64,000 bases of DNA from Sclerodactyla briareus (Eukaryota; Echinodermata; Holothuroidea; Dendrochirotida; Sclerodactylidae), in contig JAODTK010000743.1 in the NCBI GenBank assembly GCA_026419785.1, positions 61,001 to 125,000 of the forward strand, read 5' to 3'. Position numbers and translations under genes: made by a program. Under the pieces are notes generated by a model. That model did no database searches, was not told where the DNA came from, and was given only the letters and a program-made list of their open reading frames with translations. Numbering within the stretch: the first letter of the stretch is position 1; each line of letters opens with the position of its first letter. Shown here one piece after another: positions 1 to 11,235 of the stretch.

Positions 1-1773
1 AGAAAAGGTATCAGTCAACTTGCAGCGGTCACAAGAACCAGCTAAAACCAATTTGGATTTGTTTTATCAAGAAAAACAAACACACCATAGTCCCTCCCTA
101 CTTACTGACATTAGGTGTTACTCTATTTACTGGTAAGGGTATACATTTTAGGGGAGGCGTTCCAATCACCAAAAACTTGCACTATTTTTTAGTCAACGCG
201 AGCCGAGGAATGGATCTGAGAGGTCTGGCAAACACCAGCGCACTCCAATCTCATTCTGAAGAGATGGTAGTCCCTCTCTACTAATGCCAGTGCTGTGACA
301 CAGCGTAGCAGGTAAACTTTGCAATCTCAAGAATCTAGATCACTTCCTAAAACAATGAACTCAGTGAAATTTGAACACATGATTCTTATATTGTACTGAA
401 CACGGAGACCGTTGAATTCGGAAATGGCTAGTCATAATTAGAGCTAGTGATGATAGTTATAACAGGACAGGGATCACATGCTTCACATTTAACATCATGA
501 ACATTTTAAGCATTGAAATTACTATACCAATAATATAGAGTAATAACATACGCATCTTCATAATAGGGCATCACGATGTACACAATTTTGCTGATTAGTT
601 GGTTTCGAGTCTGACAAAAACTGTATGTGACACAAAGGGCTGTTCACACTTTTGCGATAAAAATGTCCTATGATAAGTTTATCGACGTGTGGGCGCCAGA
701 AATTGGTGCAAAGTTGAGTTGAGAATAGCACAAGTTTTTCCCCCTTTGTCGCCTCAGGCGGTGAAATAGCTTGGTCAGCAGACTATTCGAATATCAAGGA
801 GTGTAATTTCAAAGCTTGTGTCTTTTAGACTCATAAGAGACGTGAAATAGTGTTTCTCGGCCCATTTTGAAGCAGCAGCAAAGCAACAACAGTTATGGGA
901 ATTTACAGATAATTCCTAGTCGTTGAAGACATCACTGACTTTCCTTCCAGACATGAATTCCTCACGATTCATTTTGACCAGAACAGATTCACTCGATCAT
1001 GCGGAGCCAATGCCGTGAAGGCACTTAGCGCCAGCCACCTGCCGGTCCGATCACCAGGCCTTTCTCTGCGCAGGCCGGGCCAACCAGGCCTGAGCCTGTC
1101 CCTTTCCCCCAAAAAACTCTTCCAGTCGGTACCGGCGCAGCGTGTTTTTTCTGCCAACATGAGCTATGTGGATTAGGCCCCTGGCAACGCCCCTAACACG
1201 AAGGGTCCCGGAGACAGGAACACGGTGGGACGGGACATCCATTGGGAAGGCACCACGTCATATGCCCCAAGAAGTGCGTTGGCGAATCACTAATTAGGCA
1301 GCTGGACCTCACACATCTCCGCCAGCACTGGTACCTGTGTCAGACACCCAGTCGTGATCGTATCCAAAGATACGGCGAAGTGAGGTACTGGCCAGCCAAG
1401 GAAGCAATCAGTTTCCACCAGCCTAGTTCAACGTGAGCAACCACGCCTCACTAGAGGACGATTGAGCTGAAAACTGGAGCGTGGTTACTCTGCTCAAGCA
1501 AGCTGGCAAAAATAATGCCTATGCTCCACCTGTTACCCGCAAATTCCTCACTGACCTACAAGACATTATTAACTAGCATTGATCGAATTTTTAATTTACC
1601 CCCACCCCAACCCCCTCAACCCCAACCATAGCTAATTGCACGCAGTTGCCTTCCTCGTTTCTTTTCCCGTCTTTTTTGTTCCACGTCACGCCAAACGCAT
1701 TCCATAAAAGCCCATCTGCCGCAAGGTTTTAAAACAAGCCGCAAGTGTTATTATGGATTGCCAATTATGGGCA
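1..1773. other. No recognised gene; GC-rich patch 1010-1440
   Basis: No open frame here has a recognisable domain. The stretch 1010-1440 is clearly richer in G and C than its flanks and carries short open frames of about 60 codons on both strands. None matches a family I know. It could be a decayed mobile-element piece or a degenerate exon. Confidence 0.5.
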
Positions 1774-1837
1774 TCCAATAAATTATTGGACGTAAAGTTG
1801 AAAATATTTTCAACTTGAAGTCCGATAAATTATCGAA
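1774..1837. repeat. 64-bp imperfect inverted repeat (hairpin)
   Basis: Two arms of about 32 bases meet at a perfect 20-base palindrome, AGTTGAAAATATTTTCAACT (1796-1815). Outside it the arms remain about 80 percent complementary: AATAAATTATTGGAC on the left against GTCCGATAAATTATCGA on the right. The arms are AT-rich and end abruptly. It could form a cruciform or be the relic of a very short foldback element. Confidence 0.8.
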
Positions 1838-2439
1838 TTTTGTTGTATCGCACTAGTTTGAACACTCCTATTGAAAAAACACTTTTTACTCAAAGCCTCG
1901 CCCCATTTCCAACCCCCAGTTATGAATTATCATATAGTATTGTATCGAACAGAGGGTCACAGCCCTTGATATTCCAAATCATGGTGCGGAAAGATCAATC
2001 ACAGAGCTACCCTACCAAACTAGACTCTTCAATTTATAGGACAATAAAATAAGTTACTCCTTAATTGAAAGTATACTTTGCATACAATTTTATCGCACAG
2101 GACATTTAGGGATGTCGAAACACATTACACGACAGATTATGACATATTGCACTTCTAATGCATAACATTAAATACTGAAATAGTGCGTATACAAATGATC
2201 AAGGGACAAACACATGCTTGCAAGAACTTATTTAACTTAATGTTTTTTTATATAAAAAAAAAAAACTATAAAAAAAAAAAGATAAAAACCAAAAGGCTAG
2301 TGATTCCTTGATGCTTCTGTCAACCCATAGACAGACACACGACAAATGGGGGAGGAGATAGTACCAGCTCATATGGGCAAACATAACGTCTGACAATTTC
2401 TATCTTACCAACCAAATAATAGGGTTTCTTGTAACCTTG
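1838..2439. other. AT-rich intergenic stretch, nothing recognised
   Basis: AT-rich sequence with an oligo-A rich patch near 2255-2290. No coding region, RNA gene or repeat was recognised before the tandem array starts near 2440. Confidence 0.5.
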
Positions 2440-5400
2440 GTAAGAAAGCGACACACTAAAATTTCAAAGATTATTTTCAGACTTGAAACTATTGGAACCT
2501 TAGGACCTCGACCCGACCCCAAAACAATAGGGTTCATGTAGCCACATAAAAAAGATACACACTAATTTCAACCTGATCAGACCAACCATTCTGGATTTAT
2601 CTTGTTTACAGGTTTTCAGACTTTACCTCTGGTGACCTAGATACCTCTGAAAAAACCTTGGACCCCCAAAACAATAGGGTTCAGTAACTAAATCATGGGG
2701 AAACACACATACCAAGTATGAGCTTCATCCACCGTTGTGGGGTTGAGTTTGAGTTATGTGTTGACAAGCCAAAATTGCCAAAATATCAATTTTCTATTCC
2801 CGACAAAGTCACCTCAACCTGAGAACCAGAAACAATAGGTTCCTGTACTTCCCCCTAAGACAGCTATACACCTGATTTAAAAGTGATAAACAACCATTCT
2901 GGACTTATCGTATTTACAAGGTTTTCAGACTTTCTTTAACTCACTGAGACCTCAGATGAACCTCTGACCTGACCAAAAACAATAGGGTTCATGTCTTATC
3001 ATGGGGAACCACATACCAAGTATGAGCTTCATCCATCCGGGTGGAGTTTGGTTATCGTGTTTACAAGCAAAAATTGGCCAAAAATATAGATTTTACAAAT
3101 GTTTATTTTCGACCAAAATTTCACTCCACCTGACCAAAAAAAACAGGGTTACTGTAATCCCCATATAACCTAAGTGGGGACGGGAGAGGGGGGGGCGAAG
3201 AAAGCTATACACCCAAATTTCAAAACTTGATCAGACCAACATTCTCGGCTTACTTGTTACAAAGTTTTCAGAATTTGACCTACTGGGTGACCTCGAGGAC
3301 CTCTGACCTGACCCAAAACATAGGGTTCATGTACTCTCTGGGAACACACATACAAGTCTGAGTCATCCATCGGGTGGGTTAGAGTTATCTTGTTTACAGC
3401 CCAAAATGGCCAAAACTATCAAATTTTCACAAAGATTCTACTTTCGGACCAAACTTCACCCCGACTGAAACCAAAAAAAACAATAGTGGTGTCCTGTACT
3501 CCCCATAAGAAAGCTATAAACCTACATTTCACTTGATCAGACCAACCATTTGGACTTATCATGTTTACAAGGTTTTCAGACTTTGACCTCTGGTGACCGT
3601 CAGATGGACCTCGGACTGACCCAAAAACAATAGGGTTCATGTACTCTCATCATGGGGAACACACATACCAAGTATGGCTTCATCCATCCGGGTGGGGTGA
3701 GTTAGTTTATCGTTTGTTTACAAGCCAAAATTGGCTCACAAAATATCAAATTTCAAAAATTTCTATTCCGACCAAAATTCACCCCGACCCTAAACCAAAA
3801 AACAATAGGGTTCCTGTACTCCCCATAAGCAAATATACACCTAATTTCAACTCTTGATCAGACCAACAATTCTGGACTTATGTTTACAAGGTTTTCAGAC
3901 TTTGACCTCCAGATGACTCTGACCGGACCCAAAAACAATAGGGTTCATTGTACTCATCATGGGGACACACACATACCAAAGTATGAGCTTCCATCCATCT
4001 GGGTGGGTCGAGTTATCGTGTTTACAAGCCAAAAATGGCAAAATATCATATTTTCTATTTCGACCAAAATTCACCCCGACCTGAACACCAAAAACAATAG
4101 GGTTCCTGTACTCCCCAGAAGAAGCTTATAACCTAATTTCAACTGGATCAGACCAAAATTCTGGGAATTATCTGTGTTTACAGAGGTTTCAGACTGTTGA
4201 CCTCTGGTGGACCTCAGATGACCTCTGACATGACCCCAAAAAAAGGGTTCATTTACTAATCATGGGAAAAAACACCACACAACAAGTATTTTTTGGAGGC
4301 TTTTTCATCCTCTGGGTGGGGTGGAGTTATCATGTTACAAGCCAAAATGGCCACAAATATCAAATTTTCACAAATTTCATCTTTTTTTTAATAATAAACA
4401 AACCAAAAACCAAACCAGAAACAATAGGGTTCCTTTACTCCCCATAAGAAGAAAGGATCAAACCTAATTTCAACTTGATCAGGACAACCATTCTGGAATT
4501 TCGTGTTACAAGGTTTTCAGACTTTGACCTCTGGTGCTCAGAGATCTCTGACCGGACCCAAAACGACTAGGGGTATGTACTCATCATGGGGAAAACACAC
4601 ATACCAAGTATGAGCTTCATCCATAAGGGTGGGGTCGAGTAGTTATCGTGTTACAAGCCAAAATTGCCAAAAATATCACATTTTCACAACTTGTATTTCC
4701 GACCAAAAAGTGGCACCCCGCCTGAACCCCAAAAAAAACAATAGGGTTCATGTACTCCCCAGAAGAAAGCTCTACACCGAATTTCACTTGATCAGCCCAA
4801 CCTTTCGGGACTTATCATGTTACAAGGTTTTCAGACTTTGACTCTGGGACCTCAGATGACCTCTGACATGACCCAAAAAATAGGGTCAGTACTCATCATG
4901 GGGAACACACATACCAAGTATGAGCTTCATCCATCCAGGGTGGGGGTCGAGGTATCGTGGTTACAAGCCCACAAAAATTGGCCAAAATATCAAATTTTCA
5001 CAAATTTTCTATTTCCGCCAAAATCACCCCGACCTGAACCAAAAACATTAGGGTTCCTGTACTACCATAAGAACTCCTATACCCACCTAATTTCAACTGA
5101 TCAGCCAACAATTCTGGACTTATCGTGTTTACAAGTTTTTCAGCTTTGACTCAGATACCTCTGACCTGACCCCAAAACAATAGGTTCAGGTACTCATAAT
5201 GGGGAACGTACACACATACCAAGTAGCGCGTCTTCAATCTGGGTGGGGTCGAGTATCGGGTGTACAAGCCAAAATGGCAAAAATATCAATTTTCTATTTC
5301 AGACCAAAAAATTCACCCCGAACGGAACCAAAAACATAGGGTGCCTGTACTCCATAGAAAGCTATAGCAACCTAATTTCAAATTGATCGGACCAACAATT

Positions 5401-5907
5401 CTAGACTTATCGTGGTACAAGGTTTTCAGACGGTTTGACCTCTGGTGACCTCAGAGGACCTCTGACCTGACCCAAAAAAAGGGTTCATGTACTAATCATG
5501 GGGAACCAACACACACAAGTTGAGCTGCATTCCCATCTGGGTGGGGTCGCGTGAGTTATCATGTTTACAAGCCCCAAAAAGTGCCAAAATATCAAATTTT
5601 CCACAAATTTCCATTTCTTACCAAAATTCACTCCGACCTGAACAAAAAAAATAAGGTTCCTGTACTCCCCATAAGAAGCTATACACCTAATTTTCAACGT
5701 GATCAGACCAACATTGGGACTATAGTGTTTACAAGGGTTTCAGACTTTGACCTCTGGTGACCTCAGATGACCCTGGACCTGACCCCAAAACAATAGGGGT
5801 CCTGTACTCATCATGGGGAACACAACTACCAAAGTATGAGCATGACCTATCAGACATGATCAAGTTAGAGTGTTTACAAGCTGGTGCGTGCACACACCAC
5901 ATATACC

Positions 5908-5952
5908 GCACACACACACACACACCGCACACACACACACACACACCACAAC
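5908..5952 (+). repeat. (CA)n microsatellite inside the end of copy A
   Basis: Two CA runs separated by CCGCA. The same position, between the last ~310-bp unit and the terminal hairpin, is CA-rich or (CATA)-rich in copies B, C and D. It is therefore part of the element and not a chance neighbour. Confidence 0.9.
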
Positions 5953-5960
5953 GTGACGGC

Positions 5961-5996
5961 ATAGCTCCTCGACTTCGTCAAGGAAGGAATAAAAAA
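5961..5996 (+). repeat. Terminal hairpin and A-rich tail of copy A
   Basis: TCCTCGAC-TTC-GTCAAGGA can pair as a short stem and is followed by AGGAATAAAAAATGA. Equivalent ends sit at 34671-34706, 57067-57098 (reverse strand) and, degenerate, 26278-26304. This marks the 3' boundary of the element. Confidence 0.75.
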
Positions 5997-6369
5997 TGAG
6001 GGTAGTTTTATATTAGAACTTAAAAAGTGATCAAATGAGGTATATGTCATGCGTGTTGTCCACCAGAATGGCAAACAAAACCAGTAGGGGGTCGTTGTCA
6101 TCTCTTTCGACGAGCGGAGAACATTGTCTGTTCTTAGTGGACAGGAAGAGACAAGTCAGAAAACTGGACACTAGTTGACTCCCCCTCGTCCTATAAACTT
6201 TACTAGCAGCCTCATGGAATGGATTCGAATGGATAGATGGATAGATCCTTTTACCAGTACTATATTGTTTGGGCAATTCGGAGTGAATTTTCAGATTGTC
6301 AAACAAAACACCATGTACTGATACAAAATTGCCTGTGGAGTATGGTCCGTTATTACGGATGATCCACTC

Positions 6370-6615
6370 AAGTCGTCTCTCTGTTCCGACCAGGGCTTAA
6401 CGGTCAACGCCGCATTAACAGTATGCTGCTCCATCTCTTCTGGAATAGCCTCCCCGAGAGTGTCAGTGTTAAAGCAGCTCCATCGGTCAATGCCTTCAAA
6501 TTGAGGCTAACGACACACATGTTCTCTTCGTTGTTATGTTGTTGTTGTCGTAGTCGCAATGAGACTTAGTTATGAATTGCGCTATACAAGAACGGTATGT
6601 TATTATTATTAGTAA
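6370..6615 (+). mobile_element. 3' end of a CR1/L2-like LINE
   Basis: With small frame corrections the plus strand reads like the end of a CR1/L2-type reverse transcriptase: a stretch resembling FWNSLPESVSVKAAPSVNAF, then KLRLTTHMF. After the stop comes GCGCTATACAAG and a (TTA)n tail at 6599-6612, the usual ending of these elements. Only about 80 codons remain and they are frameshifted, so it is a dead 5'-truncated copy. The clade call rests on the LPESV/FK.RL pattern and the tail. Confidence 0.75.
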
Positions 6616-6950
6616 GTCAGGTTCTAGTCAATCATGTTTAAATCATCTCTGTATTTGATCCTGCCAATAAAGTTGGTATTAAGTTTGATCAAGTTTCAAA
6701 CATGAGACCATTTGCAAGGCATCACTCATATTTGGGATTAAGATCATCCAGTATTGTAAGTATCAAATATGAGAATATCTCATGTTTATATCTGCCACAG
6801 TAGAAAACAATTGCACAGATAACGCGGATTCATATGAATTGCTGAAACAAGTTAAAAATGTTTCTTCTATGACGTGGCACCTTATTTCTGCTGGGGGCAA
6901 TCCATGGGTAGGCCTCATGCTTGCGACACATAGCCGCGACTGAAGACCTC

Positions 6951-8076
6951 TCACTGTGGCACAGCTGTGTGGGTTTTGGCAGTGTGGCTCTCATGCTTGT
7001 GCCCCTCCTCAAGGTGGCTCATCCAGGTGAAGGCCTTCTCACAGAATGGACAGCGGGACCCCCTTCCCATCGGGGATCTTCGATGCTGCGGCAGGTCGTG
7101 GACTGGCTGAAGGACTTGCCGCAGACGTCGCAGTGGTAGGGCTTCTCCCCGAATGGGACTTGATGTGTCCTGCTCAGCTGACTCGATGGCTTGAACAATC
7201 AGACAGAGACGCACTTGAAAGGTTTCACATTAGTGTGCACCCTCCGTGAATCTTCATTGCATCGACCCGGGGAAATGCGCGTCGGGCAATAACTACACTT
7301 AACGGTCTCAGACCCGAGTGCGTCCTCTCATGTTGCCTGAGGTCTTTCGGTTTGCAAAATGCCTTCGGGCAAGAGGTGCACTTATACGGTTGCCCACCGG
7401 TATGCTTGATCATCACATGGCTCTTAAGTGTACTGGGGTGTCTGAAAGCTTGTTGGCAGTACTTACAACAATATGGTTTCACTCCAGAGTGAACCCTTTG
7501 GTGCTCTCTCAGGCGATGCGGCTCGTAGAATGACTTGTCGCAGAAGTCGCACTGATGCGGCTTATCTCCTATGTGTATCCTCTCATGACGTTTCACATGA
7601 CCAAGCTCCTTGAAAGCTTTATCACAGTAGGTGCATGTGTAGGGCCTGGCGCCAGTATGGATCTTCCACTGGCGCTTCAGAGCACTTTCACGATCAAACT
7701 TTTTCTCACAGAATTCCAATTGTGGCACTTTGGGCGAAATCTAGCTTTCTTCTTTGGGGTTTCATTATCATTGCTTGGTTCCTGCATAACCACAGTGCCG
7801 TCGGATGACACATAAAATTGACTGTTTGCTACTTCTGCAAAATCGCCAGTGTCTGATGGGACACTTTGTGCATTAGAGCAACTCATCACACTGTCAGGCT
7901 TGGGGTTCGACAAACCTTGGAGGAGGAACAGATTGTCACATGAGAACTTGCTTCAACCTCTGAGTGACCGCTCCCTTCCAGCATCACATGTGATGAGACT
8001 GGGAGACCATTCAGTTGACTCTGCTGAGAGCTGATGCTACACCTCGGTGACTCTTTCCCAGCAATGTCAGACGACT
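6951..8076 (-). CDS. C2H2 zinc-finger protein, last exon (frameshifted)
   Basis: Last exon of a probable DNA-binding nuclear protein. From 8076 downward it encodes an acidic, Ser-rich region, then about nine C2H2 fingers. The first five are in one frame (7728-7310), with linkers such as HTGARPY, HIGDKPH and HSGVKPY and the form C-x2-C-x12-H-x3-H. Fingers six to nine (7310-6960) need repeated frame changes. The last finger, CPFCEKAFTWMSHLEEGHKH, is followed by the stop at 6951-6953. Frame breaks are visible near 7911, 7722, 7303, 7275, 7249 and 7205, most of them explained by one missing base. At 7722 a missing base also removes the second finger-forming Cys. The 5' edge has a strong acceptor, a pyrimidine-rich tract ending in TTGCAG. 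This is either a pseudogenising gene or a live gene with assembly deletions. No specific orthologue is recognised. Confidence 0.85.
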
Positions 8077-8789
8077 CTGCAATGACAGAAGAGACAGAAG
8101 GTATACAAGGATGTTGCACTGTGAAATTGTGTTGTAGCTAGGTGATATCACATACATGCACTCGATATTCAAATTGCTTGTTTTCCACATCCAAATTGCA
8201 GTTTCTTGCCCCTGGATTGCTTAATCCTGTGCATTTGATATGCTTGATCTGTAATTTTGTTAATTCTAGTTTTTGCAGGATGTTGGATAAGTCACAGGTA
8301 TACTGTAAGGCTACATGCCTAGATTGTTAACATGCAAGCTGATAGTAGAATTATTGGGTAATCACCCTTAACCTGAGATCACCAAGCAATTTCTTGATTA
8401 TTCTATTGTACCCAACACAGCGGCCATTTTGATAGCTATTTCAGTCGCCATCTTGGTTTCTTGAAAACGGTAACAGTGCCAACTGTTATGATAAGTTCTC
8501 TAAATCACTGGAATTGAGAAACCAAATGCTGTGTGTGTTTTCCGGCAATTATGTTCAGAGAGAAACTGTCACCTAATGATTCAACAGCCGGAGCCTCCAC
8601 TGATTGATGGTGTAAATCACCGCCTCCATCTCGAGGAGGTTGACGTGCCACAACCGCTCCAACTGTCACTCCACCCGACACTACCAGGTCGCTCAGCCGT
8701 AGAAAATTGCTCAGACTGGATCCGTGCTGCCATACCTGTGAGCGCCAGAAAGCCCTCCGGCATTGGAAATACCCAGCCTTGGGCTAGAT

Positions 8790-9600
8790 CAAGGATGCTC
8801 CCAAGGTAGGTGATCCGCTGCGCTGGCTCAAGCGAGGAATTCTTGGGGTTGATAAGCCACCCAAGACTCTCGAGCAGGGAAACAATGTAGGCTTTGCCAG
8901 GCCTTCTGCCCTTGTGACCCCACTACGGGTCGATCGTCGAGGTAGGCGAAGAGCACTAAGCCCCTTCACTGCAGGAATGCTAAATTGAACCGCATTACCT
9001 GTATCACCGGCGAGAAAATCTGCGGAGCCGTTGACTGACCAAACGGTAGGTACCAGAAATGGTAATCGACCCCTTGGTACGTGAATTTGAGGTAGTTGTG
9101 GTGCCTCTACTAAATCCGAAGGTGGAGATATGCATCTCGCAGGTCTATGGTAGTCGCCCACACACCCGCAGTTAGCAGTTAGCCTCAGCGTTCCCATTCA
9201 GAATGGGTTTTCTGCCTGACGAACCGCTTGTTCAGCAGCTCAAGGTTGAGAATCTACTGCAACTTGCCGGTCTTTTTCAGAGCCAGGAAAAACAAGACCT
9301 GAACAAGCTGCGCTCAGTGACCCACAGCACTATCTTGGTGACCCTTCTCCTTCTCCAGGAGGGCTTGCAGCTCCTGCTCCAGCACTTCGCATGTCGGTAG
9401 GGTCCAGACGATCAGCAATTGACAGTGGCGCCACAAACTTGAACCGTTACCCCTCATGAACAGTTTGCAACACCCACGGACCTGTGTCCTGCTGGGTCAA
9501 AGTTCCCACATACCCTTAAAGCTTCTCCCCATCAGCAGGAAAAACCTGGCAGGGTGGGCTCTCTTGGGGCCAGTGGTACGTACGGATCCACTGCCGCGAA
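8790..9600 (-). pseudogene. Decayed DIRS-like retrotransposon (reverse transcriptase)
   Basis: The minus strand carries reverse transcriptase motifs broken by stops and frameshifts: PWVLQTVHEG (near 9475), TIDLRDAYLHL (9120-9153, first catalytic Asp), YLKFTYQGVDYHF and YLPFGQSTAP (near 9045), and FAYLDD (8931-8950, the YxDD active site). The order, and the PWVLxTV lead-in with a YLDD box, fit DIRS-type tyrosine-recombinase retrotransposons better than Gypsy, though Gypsy cannot be excluded. No recombinase, RNase H or terminal repeats were found. At least four in-frame stops make it inactive. It lies within the last intron of the zinc-finger gene, in the same orientation. Confidence 0.78.
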
Positions 9601-10061
9601 GGCTCCCCCAGCCACTACAGGCCGCAATTTGAATTTTTAGAGTGTTAACAGTGCCAAATATTGCAAATAAGTCTTAATGGTCAGTGAGAACCAGGCATCA
9701 GACAGATTTATACCCACTGTTGCACATATATCTTTTATGTTTTCTGCATATTTGTAATTTTCTTTCATTTTGGTCGCCATTTCGAATATGAAAATGGCCG
9801 CCACAGCACAATGGTGATGCCTTATGCTGACTGGACACCTTGACCGAGAAAACATTGGTATAAAGACCAGATATATGACTATGTGAGCCCTGAACCATGT
9901 TATATGGGTGAAAACAGTTCCAAATGGCAACCATTTTGAGAAATGGCAGAAATACAGAATCGATCCTAATATTTCCAATAGTAACATGTAAAATGTTGTT
10001 CAGACGGGTCTCCTGAACAAAATGATACTACTCACGGAGAGTCTTGTTGAACAATATTTTT

Positions 10062-10165
10062 TGGTTCTTCCAAGTTGTACTCGTGTCATCTCCAGCCAGT
10101 GTTTACTACTGGCATTAAACCTATTATAATTCACTTGCAAACACTAAGTCTACATACATATGTCA
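10062..10165. repeat. Dispersed repeat, partner at 41679-41775
   Basis: The string CCAAGTTGTACTCG is followed by a weakly conserved ~80 bp, including TGGTGTTTA.AGCTGG and GGTTATAATTCA, at both sites in the same orientation. It is an old interspersed repeat. The 41.7-kb copy lies about 170 bp before the hammerhead-like sequence, so the two may belong to one element. Confidence 0.65.
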
Positions 10166-10196
10166 CATGAAATATGAAATACAGGTGTAGACTCAC

Positions 10197-10309
10197 CCTT
10201 GTTTGTTCTGGGGTGCCAAGTGGCAGGTTCGACCAATATACCTCAGTGGGTAGTTCTTGCTGGGGTACATGTACATCAATCTCAACTTCTATCTCAATAA
10301 TTTCAGGAA
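10197..10309 (-). CDS. Zinc-finger gene, internal exon
   Basis: 113 bp between a good acceptor (TTTTTTTGCAG) and donor (AGG|GTGAGT) on the minus strand. Read in the phase set by the preceding exon, it is fully open and encodes 37 residues, including the acidic run PEIIEIEVEIDVHVPQQELP and ending GTPEQTR. It adds an acidic, finger-free region. It ends in phase 0, whereas the next recognisable exon (upper edge 8076) needs phase 1. A missed small exon or a single-base assembly loss is implied. Confidence 0.72.
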
Positions 10310-10657
10310 CTGCAAAAAAACAAGAAAATAGGTACAGGTATCGCTGTACTACAGTAAGATGTAATCTCAGTAGATAGAGTGAATATTACATGTATGTCTT
10401 CAGAAAATTATGCATTCATATTCACATACATGTATTTGTTTTTCACCAACTCTTTAACTGGACATGAAGCTTTACATATATTTGTCATATACAAAAAAGA
10501 AGAGTGGAAGGAAGTGGTCTAAAAAAATAAATGGAAGGCTGATCAAGTGGTCCACTCTCCCTTGAGCAAAGTCTTCATGAAATCATCAGGAATCAATGCA
10601 AACAAACTGGACATATGGTAAACAACATGGAATGATCTATTTTATAATACACAAGGC

Positions 10658-10692
10658 GATCGCCCCCAGTGTTCTCGCCTGGTTGGGCGATC
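10658..10692. repeat. Short inverted repeat GATCGCCC / GGGCGATC
   Basis: Perfect 8-bp arms around a 19-base loop, at the start of an intronic stretch that leads to the A-run and the 130-bp repeats. It may be one boundary of that repeat. No function is assigned. Confidence 0.5.
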
Positions 10693-10898
10693 AGTGTTCA
10701 AAACTAAGTCACCATGCAAACAATTACAAGGCATTCCATGTGTCGCTTAAAGATTTGGGTATTAGCATTTAACAGAAACAACCTAATAATAATCAGTGAC
10801 CAATTTCAAATTCGAAAGGACTGATTATTGACAAAGGAGTAAAATTTTTGTGGAAATGTGACTGAAATTGCCTAAATCATGCCAATTTAGGAAATTTA

Positions 10899-10901
<3 letters not shown>

Positions 10902-10933
<32 letters not shown>
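10902..10933 (+). repeat. Poly-A run (32 bases)
   Basis: An uninterrupted A-run just before the ~130-bp tandem repeat, within an intron of the zinc-finger gene. It could be the tail of a retroposed copy on the plus strand, but no body was recognised upstream. Confidence 0.8.
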
Positions 10934-10936
<3 letters not shown>

Positions 10937-10949
10937 GGCACACTTCAAA

Positions 10950-11235
10950 ATTACGCATAAATTATGCAATTTGGACCTGTTGGATGACCTCCAATGACCT
11001 GAATCCATGATAAAAATAATTGAACTCAAGGTAAACCCCATACCCACCAGGTTTCATGAAAATCCAAGCAACTTAAAGATTTCGCATAAATTATGCAAAT
11101 TAGGTATGTTGAATGACCTCCCTTGACCCTGAATCTTTGTTAAAACGTTTTGGGACTGGAGGTAGACCATATTCACCCAAGTTTCGTGGGAATCCGACAA
11201 AATTTTGAATTTCACATAAATTATGCAAATTAGAC
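10950..11235 (+). repeat. ~130-bp tandem repeat with GCATAAATTATGC core
   Basis: Three starts of one unit: the 13-base near-palindrome lies at 10955-10967, 11084-11096 and 11214-11226 (ACATAAATTATGC in the last). Each is followed by AAATTAG or a variant, then GTTGAATGACCTCC and AATCCAAGC/AATCCGAC-like blocks. Spacing is 129-130 bp. Each core continues into ATGCAAAT, which matches the octamer bound by POU factors, but this is common in AT-rich DNA and no regulatory role is claimed. Confidence 0.85.

Larger units (their letters stand above)
2440..5999 (+). repeat. Tandem array of a ~310-bp unit (element copy A)
   Basis: About 11 head-to-tail copies of one unit. Landmarks recur in fixed order: GACCTCAGATGACCTCTGACC, then ACAATAGGGTTCATGTAC, CATGGGGAACACACATACC, AAGTATGAGCTTCATCCATC, GGGTGGGGTCGAGTTATCG, GGTTCCTGTACTCCCCATAAG and GGTTTTCAGACTTTGACCTC. 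The CATGGGG landmark falls near 2693, 2998, 3650, 3955, 4260, 4584, 4897, 5200, 5497 and 5812, giving spacings of about 300-325 bp. Copies differ mostly by single-base losses and few substitutions, so the array is young or the assembly is noisy. The array closes at 5880-5996 with a (CA)n tract and a hairpin found at the end of the other copies. No reading frame persists from unit to unit. Confidence 0.92.

Noticed and set aside
2440-5999. CRISPR-like array
   Set aside because: Units are ~310 bp, contiguous and without spacers; the host is an animal genome.
5729-6101. His/Thr- and Val/Cys-rich frames
   Set aside because: Translations of the CA microsatellite.
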